The notes under the pieces: model-generated
The model's input: the letters and a program-made list of their open reading frames with translations, nothing else
What the model was told of the DNA's origin: nothing
Databases searched by the model: none
Shown: positions 16,893-26,851 of the stretch, one piece after another
Layout of the letters: every line of letters begins with the position of its first letter
Numbering within the stretch: the first letter of the stretch is position 1
Made by a program: the position numbers and the translations under genes
Assembly (NCBI RefSeq): GCF_900142655.1
Contig: NZ_FRBQ01000004.1
Coordinates: 1 to 64,000 of the forward strand
Origin: Phytopseudomonas punonensis
Lineage (GTDB): Bacteria > Pseudomonadota > Gammaproteobacteria > Pseudomonadales > Pseudomonadaceae
Direction: 5' to 3'
Length of the DNA stretch: 64,000 bases

Positions 16893-16944
16893 GTAGGGTG
16901 GATGACGCTTTTTTTCATCCACCAAGGCATCACACGGTGGATCG
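16893..16944. repeat. Diverged copy B of the GTAGGGTGGA repeat
   Basis: It begins GTAGGGTGGATGACGCTT like copies A and C, continues to a CATCCACC arm that can pair with the first GGTGGATG, and then loses the second half of the element. It lies between urtD and urtE within the operon. Confidence 0.65.
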
Positions 16945-16992
16945 ATAGAGCGTGAGCTACGCACCCCGACCACCTACGCAAAGGACATCGAC

Positions 16993-17691
16993 ATGCTGCA
17001 AGTCCAACAGCTACACCAGTACTACGGCGGCAGCCATATCCTGCGCGGCCTGTCGTTCGACGTGAAGGTCGGCGAAGTCACCTGCCTGCTCGGCCGCAAC
17101 GGCGTGGGCAAGACCACCCTGCTCAAATGCCTGATGGGCCTGCTGCCAGCCAAAGAAGGCAGCGTGCAGTGGGAAGGCAAAGCGATCACCGGCTTCAAAC
17201 CGCACCAACGCGTACATGCCGGCATCGCCTACGTGCCCCAGGGCCGCGAAATCTTCGGGCGCCTCACGGTTGAGGAAAATCTGCTGATGGGACTTTCTCG
17301 CTTCAGCGCCAAGGAGGCCAAGGAAGTGCCAGCCTTCATCTACGAGCTGTTCCCGGTGCTGCTGGAAATGAAACAGCGCCGCGGCGGCGACCTGTCCGGC
17401 GGCCAGCAGCAACAGCTGGCCATCGGCCGCGCCCTGGCCAGCCAGCCGCGTCTGCTGATCCTCGACGAACCCACCGAGGGCATCCAGCCCTCGGTAATCA
17501 AGGAAATCGGCGTGGTGATCAAGAAGCTCGCCGCCCGTGGCGACATGGCCATCCTACTAGTCGAGCAGTTCTACGACTTCGCCGCCGAACTGGCCGATCA
17601 ATATCTGGTTATGTCCAGAGGCGAAATCGTGCAGCAGGGCCGTGGCGAAACCATGGAAGCGGATGGCGTGCGGGGGTTGGTAGCGATCTGA
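16993..17691 (+). CDS. urtE: Urea ABC transporter ATP-binding protein UrtE
   Basis: This 232-residue ATPase of the LivF type is the second nucleotide-binding subunit of the urea transporter. Walker A is GRNGVGKTT, the signature is LSGGQQQQ, Walker B is LLILDEPTEG, and the H-loop region reads LLVEQFYDFA, with Gln in place of His-Asp as is usual for LivF/UrtE. AAGGA lies 8–12 bases before the ATG. It is the last urt gene. The 207 bp after it hold no gene that I can support and no clear terminator. Confidence 0.93.
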   Translation: MLQVQQLHQYYGGSHILRGLSFDVKVGEVTCLLGRNGVGKTTLLKCLMGLLPAKEGSVQWEGKAITGFKPHQRVHAGIAYVPQGREIFGRLTVEENLLMGLSRFSAKEAKEVPAFIYELFPVLLEMKQRRGGDLSGGQQQQLAIGRALASQPRLLILDEPTEGIQPSVIKEIGVVIKKLAARGDMAILLVEQFYDFAAELADQYLVMSRGEIVQQGRGETMEADGVRGLVAI

Positions 17692-18660
<969 letters not shown>

Positions 18661-18707
18661 TCCGATCCGGGGCTGGCCTGCTGGCCCCATCCGACAAGAG
18701 GCTCACC

Positions 18708-19226
18708 ATGCCCGCCGTTATCCGCGACGCAACCACCGAAGACTTGCCCGCCCTGCTCGCCATCTACAACGATGCCGTGCTCAACACCACGGCCATCTGG
18801 AACGAGCGCCCTGTGGACCTGGCCAACCGCCAGGCGTGGTTCGATGCGCGCACAGCCCAGGGCTATCCGATTCTGGTAGCGGTCAACGAGTCGCAGCAGG
18901 TGCTGGGTTACGCATCGTTCGGCGACTGGCGGCCGTTCGAGGGCTTCTGTAATACCGTCGAGCACTCCGTATACGTACGCAATGACACCCGTGGTCAGGG
19001 CCTCGGCCCGCTGCTGATGCAGGCGCTGATCGAGCGGTCGAAGGCGGTCGGCAAGCACGTGATGGTCGCCGCCATCGAAAGCGGCAACGCCGCCTCGGTG
19101 CGTCTGCACGAGCGCTTGGGCTTCACTGTCACCGGGCAGATGCCCCAGGTCGGCTGCAAGTTCGGCCGCTGGCTGGACCTGACCTTTATGCAACTGATCC
19201 TCACGCCACAGCGCAGTACGCCATGA
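18708..19226 (+). CDS. GNAT acetyltransferase, phosphinothricin acetyltransferase-like
   Basis: This 172-residue protein is of the PAT/MddA type, which N-acetylates phosphinothricin or methionine sulfoximine. The N-terminus IRDATTEDLPALLAIYNDAV and the acetyl-CoA loop RGQGLGPLLMQ are typical, as is the tail VGCKFGRWLDL. In P. aeruginosa a relative (PA4866) lies inside the urease gene cluster, so its place after urt genes may be a trace of a urease locus. It overlaps the next GNAT gene by four bases. ATG 18708 has AAGAGG upstream; a longer reading frame from 18204 is a shadow of ydfG. Confidence 0.85.
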   Translation: MPAVIRDATTEDLPALLAIYNDAVLNTTAIWNERPVDLANRQAWFDARTAQGYPILVAVNESQQVLGYASFGDWRPFEGFCNTVEHSVYVRNDTRGQGLGPLLMQALIERSKAVGKHVMVAAIESGNAASVRLHERLGFTVTGQMPQVGCKFGRWLDLTFMQLILTPQRSTP

Positions 19227-19750
19227 GTCTGCAGATCCGCCAGCTCGACGAGGCCGATTTCGAGGTCTGCCGCCAAGGCTTGATCTCCTTGCTGATCGAT
19301 GCCGTGGCCAACGGTGCATCCGTCGGCTTTTTGGCCGACATCGACCCGCAACAAGCAGACGGCTACCTCGACGACGTGAAACGCGCGCTCGCCAGCGGTA
19401 CGTTGGCGATCTGGGTCGCGCAAGAGGATGGAAACGTGCTGGGCTCGGTGCAGCTCAGCCTGTGCCTTAAGCCCAATGGATTGAACCGTGGCGAAGTGCA
19501 AAAGCTGCTGGTGCTGAGCAGTGCCCGTCGCCGTGGCATTGCCCGCCTGCTGATGCAGCATCTGGAGGCTCACGCCGAGCAGTTACGGCGTGGTCTGCTC
19601 TATCTGGATACCGAGGCTGGCAGCGATGCCGAAAACCTCTACCGCACCCTAGGTTATACCTGCATCGGCGGCCTACCGGATTACGCCTGCGGGCCGGACG
19701 GCCAGTACCGCGCCAACGCCATCTACTACAAGACGTTGTTCGCCGTCTGA
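19223..19750 (+). CDS. GNAT family N-acetyltransferase
   Basis: This 175-residue protein has a GNAT fold, with acetyl-CoA binding loop RRRGIARLLMQ near residues 97–107 and a conserved downstream TEAGSDAENLYRTLGY helix. The substrate is unknown. The start overlaps the upstream GNAT stop codon (ATGA), so both are made from one transcript. Its stop codon is next to that of the convergent zinc-finger gene. Relatives of this pair are, from memory, found between ureA and ureB in several Pseudomonas. Confidence 0.8.
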   Translation: MSLQIRQLDEADFEVCRQGLISLLIDAVANGASVGFLADIDPQQADGYLDDVKRALASGTLAIWVAQEDGNVLGSVQLSLCLKPNGLNRGEVQKLLVLSSARRRGIARLLMQHLEAHAEQLRRGLLYLDTEAGSDAENLYRTLGYTCIGGLPDYACGPDGQYRANAIYYKTLFAV

Positions 19751-20017
19751 CTAGCGTAGTTGGCTGTCCTTGCTGCCACGGCGATTGAAGCCGCCAGCCT
19801 TGGCCTGCTCACTGTCTTCCTGCGCCTGGCAATTCACGCACAGCCGCACGCCGGGAACGGCCTGGCGCCGCGCTTCGGGAATCGGCGCATCGCATTCTTC
19901 GCAATGGGTCAGGCTTTCGCCTTTGGGCATCTGACTACGCGCGCGTTGCACGGCGTCCTCGATGGTGCTGTCGATCTGTTCCTGCACGGCGCCGTCTTGC
20001 GCCCAACCGGTGGCCAT
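19751..20017 (-). CDS. DksA/TraR family C4-type zinc finger protein
   Basis: This small protein of 88 residues has one C4 zinc site: Cys39-x2-Cys42 and Cys60-x2-Cys63, in the HCEECDAPIPEARRQAVPGV pattern of the DksA/TraR family. It is too short to contain the long coiled coil of DksA and resembles YbiI. Such proteins may bind RNA polymerase near the secondary channel, but the function is not established. GGGAG precedes the ATG. Confidence 0.85.
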   Translation of the reverse strand: MATGWAQDGAVQEQIDSTIEDAVQRARSQMPKGESLTHCEECDAPIPEARRQAVPGVRLCVNCQAQEDSEQAKAGGFNRRGSKDSQLR

Positions 20018-20149
20018 ATCGCTCTCCCGAAAAGAATACTGCTTACCGGAAGATAGGAGCGTGCACTTGGGATTGGCAAGGGGCAGCCGACGGCGGACGA
20101 ATCGGCTCGCGTTGCGCGGCCGCTGTCCGGCGTGGCAGGTGAAGCGGGG

Positions 20150-21022
20150 TTATTCCTTGACGTTCATGAACTCGTCGGCCCAGGCCACGTAGTCCTCGGG
20201 CTGGGTGTACTTGTGCGCCAGCTCGGAGGCGCTCAGGTCACTGCCAACGGCGTTGCGCTGCTCGCGCAGGCAGTCGTAGGTTGCCTTGATGGCGGCGAAG
20301 TAGGCAGCATGGCCGTTGACCACGATGCGTACGCCCAGCTTGGCGAGGCGCTCGTTGTCGCGCAGTTTGGGGTTGCCGTAGGTCACCAGCATCAGCGGCA
20401 CGCTGAGGTGCTCGGCAATCTTTTCCAGGTGCTCGAAATCCTCGACACCGACCATGCAAATGGCGTCGGCACCGGCCTTCTGATACGCCACGGTGCGCTT
20501 GATTACTTCATCGACACTGAGCACACCAGCGTTGGTGCGGGCGATGATCGCCAGGTCCGAGTCAACCCGGGCTTCCAGCGCCGCGCGTACTTTGCCGACG
20601 CCTTCAGCGATGCTGATCAGGTCAGTCGACTTGCGGTTGAATTGGGCAGGCAGCAGGGTGTCTTCGATGGTCAGCGCGGAAATTCCGGCGCGCTCCAGCT
20701 CGACCACTGTGCGCATCACGTTAAGGGCGTTGCCATAGCCGTGGTCAGCGTCGGCGATCACCGGCAGGCGGGAAACGCGATGGATGCGGGTTGCCTGCTC
20801 GACGAACTCGCTCAGGGTGATCAGCGCGAAATCGGGTGCCGCCAGTACCTGCAGCGAGGCGACCGAACCACCGAGGATGCCGACTTCGAAGCCAAGGTCG
20901 CCGGCGATGCGCGCGGACATCGGGTCGAAGACCGAGGCGGTGTGGTAGCAGGAGCCGGAAGCTAGCAGAGCACGGAAGGCGCGCCGCAATTCATGGTGGG
21001 AAGCACGTTGCATGTTGGTCAT
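20150..21022 (-). CDS. Oxaloacetate decarboxylase, isocitrate lyase/PEP mutase superfamily
   Basis: This 290-residue protein is very like PA4872 of P. aeruginosa, characterised as an oxaloacetate decarboxylase yielding pyruvate and CO2. Superfamily marks are the metal-binding DADHGYGN, the EDTLLPAQF segment where isocitrate lyases have their catalytic loop, and IARTNA. No isocitrate lyase cysteine motif is present. ATG 21022 ([10 protein letters not shown]) has GGA eight bases upstream; ATG 21013 is an alternative. It stands alone. The 132 bp before the zinc-finger gene hold nothing recognised. Confidence 0.85.
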   Translation of the reverse strand: MTNMQRASHHELRRAFRALLASGSCYHTASVFDPMSARIAGDLGFEVGILGGSVASLQVLAAPDFALITLSEFVEQATRIHRVSRLPVIADADHGYGNALNVMRTVVELERAGISALTIEDTLLPAQFNRKSTDLISIAEGVGKVRAALEARVDSDLAIIARTNAGVLSVDEVIKRTVAYQKAGADAICMVGVEDFEHLEKIAEHLSVPLMLVTYGNPKLRDNERLAKLGVRIVVNGHAAYFAAIKATYDCLREQRNAVGSDLSASELAHKYTQPEDYVAWADEFMNVKE

Positions 21023-21187
21023 AGGCATTGTCCAAAACGTCGGATGAATCAGGTGCCGGGCGGCCTTGTCACCGCTACTCAAGCGAATTCTTGTGTCGTG
21101 CTGCGCCAACGCCTGCAACTGTGCAGGCTGCCCCGCGCGGACGAGGCCTCTGGCTGATTCCAGCTTCGCAGCAAATTTCCCGCCAAC

Positions 21188-21943
21188 TCAGCGAAGGGCG
21201 GTGGGCGGCTCTACATCGGGCAACCATTGGCGGAAAATCGCCGAAAAGCTGCCATCGCGGCGCATTTCCGCCAGCTTTTCCTGCCAGGCGGCAACGATTG
21301 CCGGATCGGTATCCAGCGAAAACGCGATGTAATACGACGACTCCATGAACACCATCTGCGGTTGCACATCCCCCGGTTGTAGCCCTGCGGGGGCAAGCAT
21401 GTCGCGCAGCAGAATGTCTTCCAACAGGATCAGGTTGCCGCGGCCATGAGCGAACAGCGTGACCATGGTCTGCGGCGTCGGCACGCCATACAGGTTAGCC
21501 AGCCCCTTGGCCTGCAGCGCCTCGTAGCTGTACCACTGCTTGGGCACCGCCAACGGGCCGCTGGCCGCGACATCATCGAGACTGTCGACCTGCAGGCCAC
21601 GAGACTTCAGCGAATAGAACCGCACCTTGCCATGCAGAATCGGCCCGACCCACTGGAAGCGTTGCTCTCGTTCGGGCGTACGCACCATCGCGAACAGCGC
21701 CACGTTCGGCCCGCGCTGAGCCAGGGTGTAGGCGCGCGTCCAGGGCATCATCTCGATCTGCGTGTTGGCGCCGGTTCTGGCGATCAGCTCGCGCACCACA
21801 TCGACACCAAAGCCACGCAACTGCCCGTCCTTCATGAACGCCGTGGGCGGGCCCGGCTCGGTGAGGATGCGCAGCTCGGCGTTCGCCCGCGTGCAGAGCA
21901 GCAACGCGAGACACAGCACACCATAGCAACGCAGCGGGCCCAT
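21188..21943 (-). CDS. Periplasmic solute-binding protein, family 3
   Basis: This 251-residue protein has a signal peptide (hydrophobic CYGVLCLALLLCTRANA) and then an amino-acid-binding-protein-like fold: LRILTEPGPPTAFMKDGQLRGFGVDVVREL at the start of lobe one is the family 3 pattern, and SYYIAFSLDTDP is near the hinge. No ABC permease or ATPase is adjacent, so it may feed a distant transporter or act as a sensor. ATG 21943 is preferred because AGGGGGA lies seven bases upstream; ATG 21973 has none. Its ligand is unknown. Confidence 0.8.
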   Translation of the reverse strand: MGPLRCYGVLCLALLLCTRANAELRILTEPGPPTAFMKDGQLRGFGVDVVRELIARTGANTQIEMMPWTRAYTLAQRGPNVALFAMVRTPEREQRFQWVGPILHGKVRFYSLKSRGLQVDSLDDVAASGPLAVPKQWYSYEALQAKGLANLYGVPTPQTMVTLFAHGRGNLILLEDILLRDMLAPAGLQPGDVQPQMVFMESSYYIAFSLDTDPAIVAAWQEKLAEMRRDGSFSAIFRQWLPDVEPPTALR

Positions 21944-22211
21944 CAGGCCATCCCCCTGAACGCGTGGACGCATCGGTTACCGGGCAGTGAATCGGCACCG
22001 GCGGGCTGTCGACGCACGCTTTGCATTAAAGCCGGCAATTTTACCCCACTGCCCAGCCAATTTCAGCAAGCAGCCGAGCAAAGGTGCTACAAACACGCCA
22101 GTTGTCTAAGTTGATGGCCGAAGGACTTTGTCGTCATTGCACCGACAATCGGGCTGGCGCCTGAGCCTCAGGCAGGCGATCATCGGCGCTCGCCCACCAA
22201 CGCGCATCGAC

Positions 22212-22940
22212 ATGACCGACACCACGCAAGCACCCGCCACACCGCATAAACCTCGCCCGCTCATCGACCTGCTGATCAGCATCGTGATCCCGTCGCTGAT
22301 CCTCATGAAACTCAGCGGCGAAGCTCGTCTGGGCCCGGATGGCGCACTGGTGCTTGCCCTCGCGTTCCCTCTGGGCTGGGGCGCGTTCGAACTGATCAAA
22401 TACCGCAAATTCAACTTCGTCGCCCTGCTCGGCCTGGTCAGTGTGATCCTCACCGGCGGCATCGGCCTGCTGCACCTGGACAACAGGTGGCTGGCGATCA
22501 AGGAAGCGGCGATTCCCGGGCTGATCGGCATCGCCGTACTGGTGTCGACGCGTACTCGCTACCCGCTGATCCGCACGCTGCTGTTCAACAAGACGGTGCT
22601 CAACGTCGACAAGATCCACGACCGTCTGGAACAGGGCGGCCATACGCCGCGCTTCGAAGCCCGCCTGATGCGCGCCACATACCTTCTCAGCGGTACCTTC
22701 TTCTTCTCCTCGGCAATGAACTACGTGTTGGCCAAATGGATCGTCAACAGCCCGGCAGGCAGCGAAGCGTTCAACGACGAGCTGGGCCGCATGACATTGC
22801 TCAGCTACCCGATGATCGCCATTCCCTCGATGATCATGCTGATGGCCATCTTTTACTACCTGTGGCGCACCATCCACGACCTCACCGGCCTCAAGCTCGA
22901 AGAGATCATGGCCAACAGCGAAACGGACAAGAACGCCTGA
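22212..22940 (+). CDS. VC0807-family integral membrane protein
   Basis: This 242-residue protein has about six hydrophobic helices and the family segments LMKLSGEARLGPDGALVLAL and ALLGLVSVILTGGIGLL, with AIKEAAIPGLIGIAVLVSTRT following. The VC0807 family has no established function. The ATG at 22212 has no strong ribosome binding site, so an upstream start near 22128 is possible. The next membrane protein gene begins 12 bp downstream, so the two probably form an operon. Confidence 0.7.
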   Translation: MTDTTQAPATPHKPRPLIDLLISIVIPSLILMKLSGEARLGPDGALVLALAFPLGWGAFELIKYRKFNFVALLGLVSVILTGGIGLLHLDNRWLAIKEAAIPGLIGIAVLVSTRTRYPLIRTLLFNKTVLNVDKIHDRLEQGGHTPRFEARLMRATYLLSGTFFFSSAMNYVLAKWIVNSPAGSEAFNDELGRMTLLSYPMIAIPSMIMLMAIFYYLWRTIHDLTGLKLEEIMANSETDKNA

Positions 22941-22952
22941 CGAGCCTAGGCC

Positions 22953-23393
22953 TTGGCCGATATTTACGCCTACCTCGGGCTGTTCACCGCCGCATTCGCA
23001 GCGGCGACGCTGCTGCCGCTGCAGTCCGAGGCGCTGCTCATTGGCCTGCTGCTCGGCAGCGTACAGCCTGCCTGGGCTCTGGTGCTGGCTGCCAGCCTGG
23101 GCAACGTGCTCGGCTCGCTGGTCAACTGGTGGCTGGGCCGTTATCTGGAGCGGTTTCGCGACAGGCGCTGGTTTCCTGTCAGTGATCGACGGCTGCAGCA
23201 GGCGCAGCACTGGTACGGCCACTACGGGCGCTGGTCACTGCTGCTGAGCTGGTTGCCGGTGATCGGTGATCCGCTGACCTTGGTAGCCGGCATCATGCGT
23301 GAGCCTCTGTGGCGCTTCATGCTGATCGTCACCTTCGCGAAAACCTTGCGCTATACCGTGCTGGCCGCAGCCACGCTGGGTTTGAGCCTGTAA
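22953..23393 (+). CDS. YqaA-like DedA/SNARE-associated membrane protein
   Basis: This 146-residue protein has three or four hydrophobic helices and a YqaA-type pattern: LPLQSEALLIGLLLG, a GNVLGSLVNWWLGR segment, and SWLPVIGDPLTLVAGIMR, the last like the re-entrant loop of DedA proteins thought to act on lipid flipping. TTG 22953 is the only usable start, since an in-frame TAG lies two codons upstream. It follows the VC0807-type gene closely. Confidence 0.8.
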   Translation: MADIYAYLGLFTAAFAAATLLPLQSEALLIGLLLGSVQPAWALVLAASLGNVLGSLVNWWLGRYLERFRDRRWFPVSDRRLQQAQHWYGHYGRWSLLLSWLPVIGDPLTLVAGIMREPLWRFMLIVTFAKTLRYTVLAAATLGLSL

Positions 23394-23603
23394 AAAGACA
23401 CACTCGGTAACGGCCTGCGAACCGGTGCCAGTTGAGCAACCGGCCCGCCTCCGGGATACTGCGCACCCTGTACACCCACATACCGCCGGGATATACCCTG
23501 GGAAAGGGTCTGAACAATGGGTGCGACAGCTCATCGAATGCAGAGCCGACTGTCCGTAAAGACGTGAAACAGGGGATCGCCGTTGCAAGGTACCAAGCCC
23601 ACG

Positions 23604-24557
23604 ATGAAACGCAGTGACCTGATCTGGACGCTGATCGGGTTGTGCGCCGTGGTTGCGTCCTGCTTCCTGCTCTACCGCGAAGTACGCAACATTTCCCTGG
23701 ATGAAATCGCCGGCAGCCTCAAGGCGATCCCGCACCTCAACTGGATTCTCGCCGCCATCGCCACCCTTGGCGCTTACTCGGCCCTGGCCTGGTACGACCG
23801 CATCGCCGTCGCTCACCTGGGCAAGAAGATCTCCTGGCGCTTCATCACCCTGTGCTCATTCACTACCTACGCCCTGGCCCACAATATCGGCGCCTCGGTG
23901 TTCTCCGGCGCGGTGGTGCGTTACCGCGCTTACCGCACCAAGGGCCTGACGCCCCATGAAATCGGCATACTGATCGTCTTCTGCTCGTTCACCTTCGCAC
24001 TCGGCACCTTGTTGGCCAGCGGCTGCGTACTGGTGTTGCAACCGGACCTGATTCACCGCGTGCTGAATGTCACCCCACTGGTCTCGGTAGCCGTTGGCGG
24101 CTTCTTGCTGCTGCTAGTGGCCCTCTACGTGCTGGGCTCCTGGCTACAGTTCAAGCCCTGGAAATTCGGCAAGCTGCATGTCGAATACCCACGCTTGCGC
24201 ATCGTCGGCCGTCAGTTGCTGGCTGGCCCACTGGAGTTGGCGTGTGCGGCGGCGATCATCTACTTCGCCCTGCCCGAAGCCCACAACCCAGGCTACATGG
24301 TGGTGCTCGGCGTGTTCCTGGCGTCCTTCTCGTTGGCCTTGCTGTCCCACGCGCCTGGTGGCCTGGGCGTGCTGGAAGTGAGCTTTCTGGCTGCCCTGCC
24401 CGAGATACCAGCACCGGATGTGCTGGCAGCGCTGATCGTGTTCCGCGGCTTCTACCTGCTGCTGCCGTTCGCCCTGTCACTGATCGTCGTGCTGGGCTTC
24501 GAGTGGGGCCAATGGCGCGTGCGTCGCGGCGAAGTACAAAATCCTCCCCTACCCTGA
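23604..24557 (+). CDS. Lysylphosphatidylglycerol synthase-like transmembrane protein (UPF0104/YbhN)
   Basis: This 317-residue protein has about eight transmembrane helices in the flippase-like pattern of the MprF N-terminal domain (AHNIGASVFSGAVVRYRAYR and SHAPGGLGVLEVSFLAALPE are typical). No soluble aminoacyl transferase domain is attached, so it may move lipids rather than modify them. Start ATG 23604 is preferred; TTG 23583 would add seven residues. The 23394–23603 gap holds no recognised gene. Confidence 0.8.
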   Translation: MKRSDLIWTLIGLCAVVASCFLLYREVRNISLDEIAGSLKAIPHLNWILAAIATLGAYSALAWYDRIAVAHLGKKISWRFITLCSFTTYALAHNIGASVFSGAVVRYRAYRTKGLTPHEIGILIVFCSFTFALGTLLASGCVLVLQPDLIHRVLNVTPLVSVAVGGFLLLLVALYVLGSWLQFKPWKFGKLHVEYPRLRIVGRQLLAGPLELACAAAIIYFALPEAHNPGYMVVLGVFLASFSLALLSHAPGGLGVLEVSFLAALPEIPAPDVLAALIVFRGFYLLLPFALSLIVVLGFEWGQWRVRRGEVQNPPLP

Positions 24558-24624
24558 CGAAGCGCCAGCACAGCAGCTTCATTTGGCCTAGAATGCGCGG
24601 CCGTTTTTTCAGGAGCCGCGCGTC

Positions 24625-25890
24625 ATGTCCCTTTCCACACCTGCCCGCGCCTGCGGTATCGACTTCGGCACCTCCAACTCCACGGTTGGCTGGCTGCGCC
24701 CGGGCGGCGACACGCTGATCCCACTGGAAGACGGCAAGATCACCCTGCCCTCCGTGGTGTTCTTCAACCTCGAAGAGCGCCGCCCGGTCTATGGTCGCCT
24801 GGCCCTGCACGAATACCTGGAAGGCTACGAAGGCCGCCTAATGCGCTCGCTGAAGAGCCTGCTGGGCTCAAAGCTGCTAAAGAGCGAAACGGCGGTGATG
24901 GGCAGTTCGCTGCCGTTCAAGGACCTGCTCGGCTTCTTTATCGGCGAGCTGAAAAAACGCGCCGAAGCAGTCGCCGAGCGCCCGTTCGAGGCCGTGGTAT
25001 TGGGCCGCCCGGTGTTCTTCGTAGATGACGACCCGCTGGCTGACCAGGAAGCTGAGAACACCCTGATTGCCGTGGCGCAAAAGCTCGGTTTCAAGGAGGT
25101 GTCCTTCCAGTACGAGCCGATCGCCGCCGCGTTCGATTACGAATCCACCATTGAGCGCGAAGAGCTGGTGCTGATCGTCGATATCGGCGGGGGTACTTCG
25201 GACTTTTCCCTGGTGCGCCTAGCGCCCGAGCGCCGTCAGCAGGCCGAGCGACAGGACGACATCCTCGCCACCGGCGGCGTGCACATCGGCGGCACCGACT
25301 TCGACAAGCAGCTCAGCCTGCAAGGCGTGATGCCGCTGTTCGGCTACGGCAGCCGTATGAAAAGCGACGCGCCGATGCCGACCAGCATGCACCTCAACCT
25401 GGCGACCTGGCACACCATTAACATGGTCTATGCCGCCGCGTCGCAGCGAGCGCTGCAGAACATGCGCTACGACATCATCGACCCAACCGGCATTGACCGC
25501 CTGTTCAAGCTGATCGAACAGCGCGCCGGGCACTGGCTGGCGATGCAGGTGGAAGACAGCAAAATCGCCCTGACTGAACATCAAAAACACCCCATAGACC
25601 TGCACCGCATCGAGCCAGGCTTGGTCGCCGGGCTCACCCGCACCTTGTTCGAAGACAGCATTGCACCGCTGCTCGAACGCATCCGCGACAGCGTCACCTC
25701 GCTGCTCGCCGATGCTGGCGTGGGCCTGGAGCAAGTCGATACGGTGTTTTTCACCGGCGGCTCCAGCGGCGTGCCGGCGCTGCGCCAGAGCGTGGCGGCA
25801 CTGCTGCCCAATGCTCGCCACGTGGAAGGCAACACCTTTGGCAGCATCGGCAGCGGCCTGGCCATCGAAGCCAAGAAACGTTACGGCTGA
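24625..25890 (+). CDS. yegD: Hsp70-family protein, YegD-like
   Basis: This 421-residue protein has the actin-type ATPase fold of Hsp70: phosphate loop one GIDFGTSNST, phosphate loop two VDIGGGTSDFSLV and the adenosine motif FFTGGSSGVPALRQ. It is much shorter than DnaK (about 640) and has no substrate-binding domain, as in E. coli YegD. It may be an unconventional chaperone; clients are unknown. CAGGAG lies before the ATG and the gene seems to be a single unit. Confidence 0.9.
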   Translation: MSLSTPARACGIDFGTSNSTVGWLRPGGDTLIPLEDGKITLPSVVFFNLEERRPVYGRLALHEYLEGYEGRLMRSLKSLLGSKLLKSETAVMGSSLPFKDLLGFFIGELKKRAEAVAERPFEAVVLGRPVFFVDDDPLADQEAENTLIAVAQKLGFKEVSFQYEPIAAAFDYESTIEREELVLIVDIGGGTSDFSLVRLAPERRQQAERQDDILATGGVHIGGTDFDKQLSLQGVMPLFGYGSRMKSDAPMPTSMHLNLATWHTINMVYAAASQRALQNMRYDIIDPTGIDRLFKLIEQRAGHWLAMQVEDSKIALTEHQKHPIDLHRIEPGLVAGLTRTLFEDSIAPLLERIRDSVTSLLADAGVGLEQVDTVFFTGGSSGVPALRQSVAALLPNARHVEGNTFGSIGSGLAIEAKKRYG

Positions 25891-25968
25891 CACACGCCGA
25901 CAACGCACTGCTACCAGTGAGAGTGGAATGCTTTATATTTCCATCCTCACCGAGAAAGGACGGTCGCC

Positions 25969-26694
25969 ATGCACACCCTCGAACGCATCTACCCACTGAA
26001 GATGGACGAGCGGCTGGCGGCCGACCAGGCAACCCTCGACCTGCACATGCAGCGTTATGCGTTCGCCAGCGGCTTGCTGAGCGGCGAGCGTGTGCTCGAC
26101 ATGGCCTGTGGCTGCGGCTACGGCAGTGCGCTGCTGGCCGAGCAGAACCCGGACAAGCAGATCACCGGGATCGACATTGACCCCGAAGCGATCGCCTATG
26201 CCCAGGCGAACTATCAGCGGGACAACCTGCGCTACCTGTGCGCGAACGCGGAAACCTTCGCCGACAGCCTGGGCTTCGACAGCATCGTCAGCCTGGAAAC
26301 CATCGAGCACCTGCCAAACCCGCAGCGCCTGGTAGACAACTACGCCAGCCTGCTGGCAAAGGGCGGGCGCATCATCGCCTCGGTGCCGACCACGCCGACC
26401 CTGGACGGCAACCCTCATCACCTGCACGATTTCAGCCCGCGCAGCTTCTATGCGCTGTTCCGCCGCCACGGGCTAACGCCAAAGGAACGCTACGAGCAGA
26501 TCCAGCGCTGGGAATTTTCCGGGCTGTTCAAGAAAGGCAAAAAGGAAGCGCGCGAGCATCGCTCCGAAGGGGTTGGTAATGCCGTGCTGGGGTATTACCG
26601 CAGGCACCCGCTGTACCTGCTCAAGCGCCTGTTCTCAATCCTGCGCTATGGGCCAAGCAACCGTTACCTGACCTGCCGATTCAGTGCTGACTAG
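25969..26694 (+). CDS. Class I SAM-dependent methyltransferase
   Basis: This 241-residue protein has motif I VLDMACGCGYGSALL at about 42–56, the acidic strand-two end GIDIDPEAI and a post-motif SLETIEHLPNP that is typical of small-molecule or glycan methyltransferases. The C-terminal third is basic. No neighbour suggests the substrate. AAAGGA precedes the ATG. Confidence 0.8.
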   Translation: MHTLERIYPLKMDERLAADQATLDLHMQRYAFASGLLSGERVLDMACGCGYGSALLAEQNPDKQITGIDIDPEAIAYAQANYQRDNLRYLCANAETFADSLGFDSIVSLETIEHLPNPQRLVDNYASLLAKGGRIIASVPTTPTLDGNPHHLHDFSPRSFYALFRRHGLTPKERYEQIQRWEFSGLFKKGKKEAREHRSEGVGNAVLGYYRRHPLYLLKRLFSILRYGPSNRYLTCRFSAD

Positions 26695-26742
26695 TCAGGG
26701 CTGAACACGGCGGTAAGTGGCGATACCGAATACCGGCCGTTC

Positions 26743-26817
26743 GTAGGGTGGACGACGCTTTATCCGTCCACCGCCCTGCGGTTGCAATGGTGGACAAAAG
26801 AGCATTGTCCACCCTAC
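26743..26817. repeat. 75-bp dispersed palindromic repeat, copy C
   Basis: It begins GTAGGGTGGACGACGCTT and ends TTGTCCACCCTAC, and shares nearly every position with copy A at 5114–5189, including GCAATGGTGGACAAAA in the middle. It lies between convergent genes. Confidence 0.8.
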
Positions 26818-26851
26818 GAAACGACCCGCTGCTTATACCTTGACCCGCCCT

